Origin: Monoraphidium neglectum
Taxonomy: Eukaryota > Chlorophyta > Chlorophyceae > Sphaeropleales > Selenastraceae
DNA length: 64,000 nt
Direction: 5' to 3'
Assembly: GCF_000611645.1 (NCBI RefSeq)
Contig: NW_014013623.1
Location: forward strand, 1 to 64,000
Under the pieces are notes generated by a model, which was given only the letters and a program-made list of their open reading frames with translations, was not told the DNA's origin and searched no databases. Each line of letters begins with the position of its first letter. Positions within the stretch are counted from its first letter, which is position 1. The position numbers and the translations under genes are program-made. Shown piece by piece: positions 61,433 to 64,000 of the stretch.

Positions 61433-62679
61433 ATGCGGCGAAAGAAGCACAAGCACACGCGGCGTGCGATGGCCTTTTACAAGGTCCATTTTGGCATAAG
61501 GGAGCCCTACAAGGTGCGCAGCGAATTGCAACACCAAACAGCACCCACGGGTGTGGGGGGCGAGCGAACAGGGGTGCGCTGGCAGTTGCCTCAGAACAGC
61601 ACAGGAGTGAATATGAGCCCAGTAGGTTGAGACCGAACGCTTATGGAATGGCTACGCACCGTTGCACAGGTCCTGCTGGATGGAAACTTCATCCACGCCA
61701 CACTGGCAGCCAAGTGAGCGGGCTCGCGCCGACACGACTGAGGTGGCGCAGCAGCAGCGCCCGCGCGTTGGCGGCAGGGGCAGCGCGGCGCTGCCGCCAC
61801 CTGCACGCTCCGGCACGCAGCGCGGGCCTGCTCGCGCCGTTGGCACGTGCGAGCCTGGGCGCCGCCTGGCCGTTTCGCATCCGTCTCGGCCTCCTCACGC
61901 CCCGCCCAGCCTGACGCTCCCATCGCCCCATTGAAACGCCGCCCTGCGCCCCTGCGGTCCCCACCGCCCCTGCGTGCAGCATCGTCAACCTCCAGGGCCT
62001 GATGGAGAACCTCCTAGGCGGCCCCGTCAAGCTCTTCACCAGCCGCTGCGTCGGCGCGGAGCTCCGCGCCCTCGGCGGCGATTTCGCCCCGGCCGCCGCG
62101 GCCGCGCGCGCGCAGGCGCTGCACCACTGCGGCCACGAGCCGCCACGCGAGAGCGCGTCGGACTGCCTGATGGAGCAGGTCGGCGCCGCCAACGCGGCGC
62201 ACTGGGTCGTGGCGACCCAGGACAAGGCCCTGCAGGCCGCCCTTGCGCGCGTGCCCGGCGCGCCGGTCGTGTTCGCCTCGGTCAACGGCATACACCTGTC
62301 CGAGCCGTCCGAGACCGCGCGCGCGCTCGTCGCGGGCGGCGCGGCGGCCGCGCAGGCGCTGCCGCTGCACGAGCTGGCGACGGAGGCGCTGCACGATCTG
62401 CATGAGCTGCGGCCGCGGGATGAGGGGTACAAGAAGTTCCGCCGGAAGCACGCCAAGGGGCCTAACCCGCTGGCCGTGAAGGCCAAGAAAAAGAGGCCGG
62501 CGCCGGGCGGCAGCAGCAAGGAGGGCGGCGGCGGCGGCGGGGGGGCGCAGCAGCGGCCGCCGCAAGAGGGTGCGGAGGGCGGCGGCGGCGGCGGCGAGGA
62601 GGGGGCGGCGGCGAAGCGGAAGCGGAAGCGGAAAAAGGGCAAGGCGGCGGGCGACGGCGGCGGGGGTGGGAGCGACTGA
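61433..62679 (+). CDS. UTP23: rRNA-processing protein UTP23 (PIN-like)
   Basis: Three exons, 61433-61513, 61670-61713, 61980-62679, give about 274 residues. The N-terminus MRRKKHKHTRRAMAFYKVHF then GIREPYK is nearly invariant in UTP23. VLLDGNFIHATL opens the PIN fold, followed by LLGGPVKLFTSRCVGAELRA. A CCHC-type zinc site is seen in HHCGHEPPRESASDCL. NAAHWVVATQDKALQAAL and PVVFASVNGIHLSEPS follow, and a conserved FRRKHAKGPNPLAVKAKKK motif precedes a Gly-rich, Lys/Arg-rich tail (KRKRKRKKGK). UTP23 is an SSU-processome factor needed for early 18S cleavages and snR30/U17 release; in fungi the PIN site is degenerate. The second exon is only 44 bases. Confidence 0.95.
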
Positions 62680-63705
62680 CCAGCGCCGCCGCACTGTCTG
62701 GCATCACTGCGCGAGCTCTGTTAGCATGACTACCGGGGCGTTTCCCACCACCGTTACTGCTCTCTGTTATGTGACTCTGCTGCACGTCCATAACCGGGCG
62801 AAGCCAATTTCAGCAAACAAATGTTACATGCAGTGAGGATGAGGACGCTTGCCTCACCCTGCTGGCGGCTGTGAATTGAGCGCGTGTGCCAGCTGCAGAA
62901 TGGAGGCCAAATGCAGGCCCAACTTGAAAATGCCCAAAACAGCCAACAAGCACACGTGACTGCTATATGCACACCTGAGCAAAGCCAGGGCACTCGATTG
63001 CTGCAGCGGTCCCGACATGTCAGCAGCCCTTGTGCGATTTGCCGCGATGCGGTCTGCTTGATGCGCACAGCGTTGGCTACCAGCTGCCAGTGTGACAATA
63101 GAAGGAAACCCTGGGACACCCCCAGTAGGTTAAATGCCACATGCAGGCATTCCTTGCAAGGTGCGTGGTGCGAGCCGGGTGGGGGCAGGGGTTGTCTGCG
63201 TCGTCGCATCGAGGGGTATGCACTCCCAAAAACGTGGTGATGAGGCCCTGCGCAACCGCGTGCATTCCCACCATGCAGAACTCCATCGCACGCAGAGAGG
63301 CTTGCACACAGGTTGATGCATCACTCTGGATCCCGCCAACCCTCCGCAGCATACGCCGCGTTTTCACAGTGCGTTGTTCGGGCGCGTCGCTGGCGGCGCA
63401 CAAGGTTCTGCTCACGGCCACGCAGGCCGGGCACCGCTTTCAGCGGAAAGAAAGCTCAAGCCTTGCCCAACACAGGACGTCCAAGTGGCATTCTGTAATG
63501 GGAATACCAGCGGTTGTGGCCAAGGAGCCAGTGCACCGCCAAGCGAACCTGATCTGAGTTTGCCAGGGGCCTGCCTGCTGGTAATGTCAAATTGGGTTGC
63601 AGCACTGATCAGTGCGTGCACAAAAAACGTCAAGCTGCCTGGTGTCGACCTGGGTGACGGCACGCACGGCTGTCCCCGCTTTGGGGCAGCAGCCGGCCGC
63701 GCCAT
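62680..63705. other. convergent 3' region
   Basis: 1.0 kb between UTP23 and the stop of the partial gene at the right edge. No supported gene; several overlapping short frames only. Confidence 0.4.
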
Positions 63706-63999
63706 TCAAGCGTCATCGCTGCTTGCCCCGCCCTGCTGGTGCTGCCGTCGGTGTGCGGACACGCCCGCCTCCATGCCCGTGGCCGCTGGCAGCTGCGGCC
63801 CCGTCGCGGCGGGTGTATTCGGCCCCTTGCTGTCGTGACCCCTCAGGTGGTGGCGGGGCCGGTGGTGGACCATGGCGCCAGTCTTCGCGGCTGAGGGGGC
63901 GGTTGCAGGGGCGGCCGGCTGGCCGGTAGCCGCATCGCCAGGCTGCTTGGTGGGCCACTTCTTGTCATTTGTAATCGTGGCGTTGATAGCCTTGTTGAT
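63706..63999 (-). CDS. C-terminal end of an unidentified gene
   Basis: Minus-strand open frame entering from the right edge, about 97 residues to a TGA at 63706-63708. It reads INKAINATITNDKKWPTKQP, then an Ala/Pro/Thr-rich low-complexity stretch, a basic His/Arg patch (VHHRPRHHLRGHDSK) and ends GGASSDDA. Only the first 17 residues look folded. Family unknown; phase at the edge is assumed, and an intron inside the segment is possible. Confidence 0.4.
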   Translation of the reverse strand: MNKAINATITNDKKWPTKQPGDAATGQPAAPATAPSAAKTGAMVHHRPRHHLRGHDSKGPNTPAATGPQLPAATGMEAGVSAHRRQHQQGGASSDDA

Positions 64000-64000
64000 C

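Overview
The window looks like nuclear DNA of a green alga (Chlorophyta). It is GC-rich. Genes are split into many short exons by roughly 50-600 base introns with GT-AG and a few GC-AG borders. TGTAA, the usual chlorophyte poly(A) signal, follows several stop codons. Proteins carry Ala/Gly/Gln-rich linkers, and plastid transit peptides are present. A complete ciliary CYB5D1 gene suggests a lineage that makes, or recently made, flagella; a chlorophycean is plausible, but the species cannot be named from this sequence. No operons, IS elements, CRISPR arrays, tRNAs or rRNAs were seen.

Layout. 1-170 (-): 5' end of an RPAP3-like co-chaperone. 814-3486 (+): a complete menin (MEN1) homologue, the most surprising gene here. 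3887-4636 (+): small membrane protein. 5185-6706 (-): SPT2 histone chaperone. 8447-13402 (+): plastid glutathione reductase in 13 exons. 13804-16119 (-): MYND-finger/MSS51-like protein. 16701-18412 (-): FAM192A/PSME3IP1/Fyv6 splicing or proteasome-linked factor. About 18.65-19.9 kb: unidentified minus-strand coding signals. 20059-23348 and 25450-28459 (+): tandem MFS transporters. 31197-31688 (+): small secreted protein. 34030-36103 (-): CYB5D1. 36489-39372 (+): secreted, C-terminally anchored surface protein. 40272-46079 (-): SNM1A/PSO2 DNA cross-link nuclease. 47289-51744 (-): large secreted protein. 52903-54367 (-): plastid GTP cyclohydrolase II. 55754-60857 (+): COG2. 61433-62679 (+): UTP23. 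63706-63999 (-): 3' end of an unidentified gene.

The genes do not form one pathway. They are mostly housekeeping (chromatin, redox, splicing, DNA repair, riboflavin, Golgi tethering, rRNA processing) mixed with cell-surface proteins and a transporter pair. Exon borders given here were joined by hand: wherever a multi-exon model is listed, donor/acceptor dinucleotides and phase were checked to keep one open frame. Long gaps hold UTRs, promoters and microsatellites, with no further gene that I can support.
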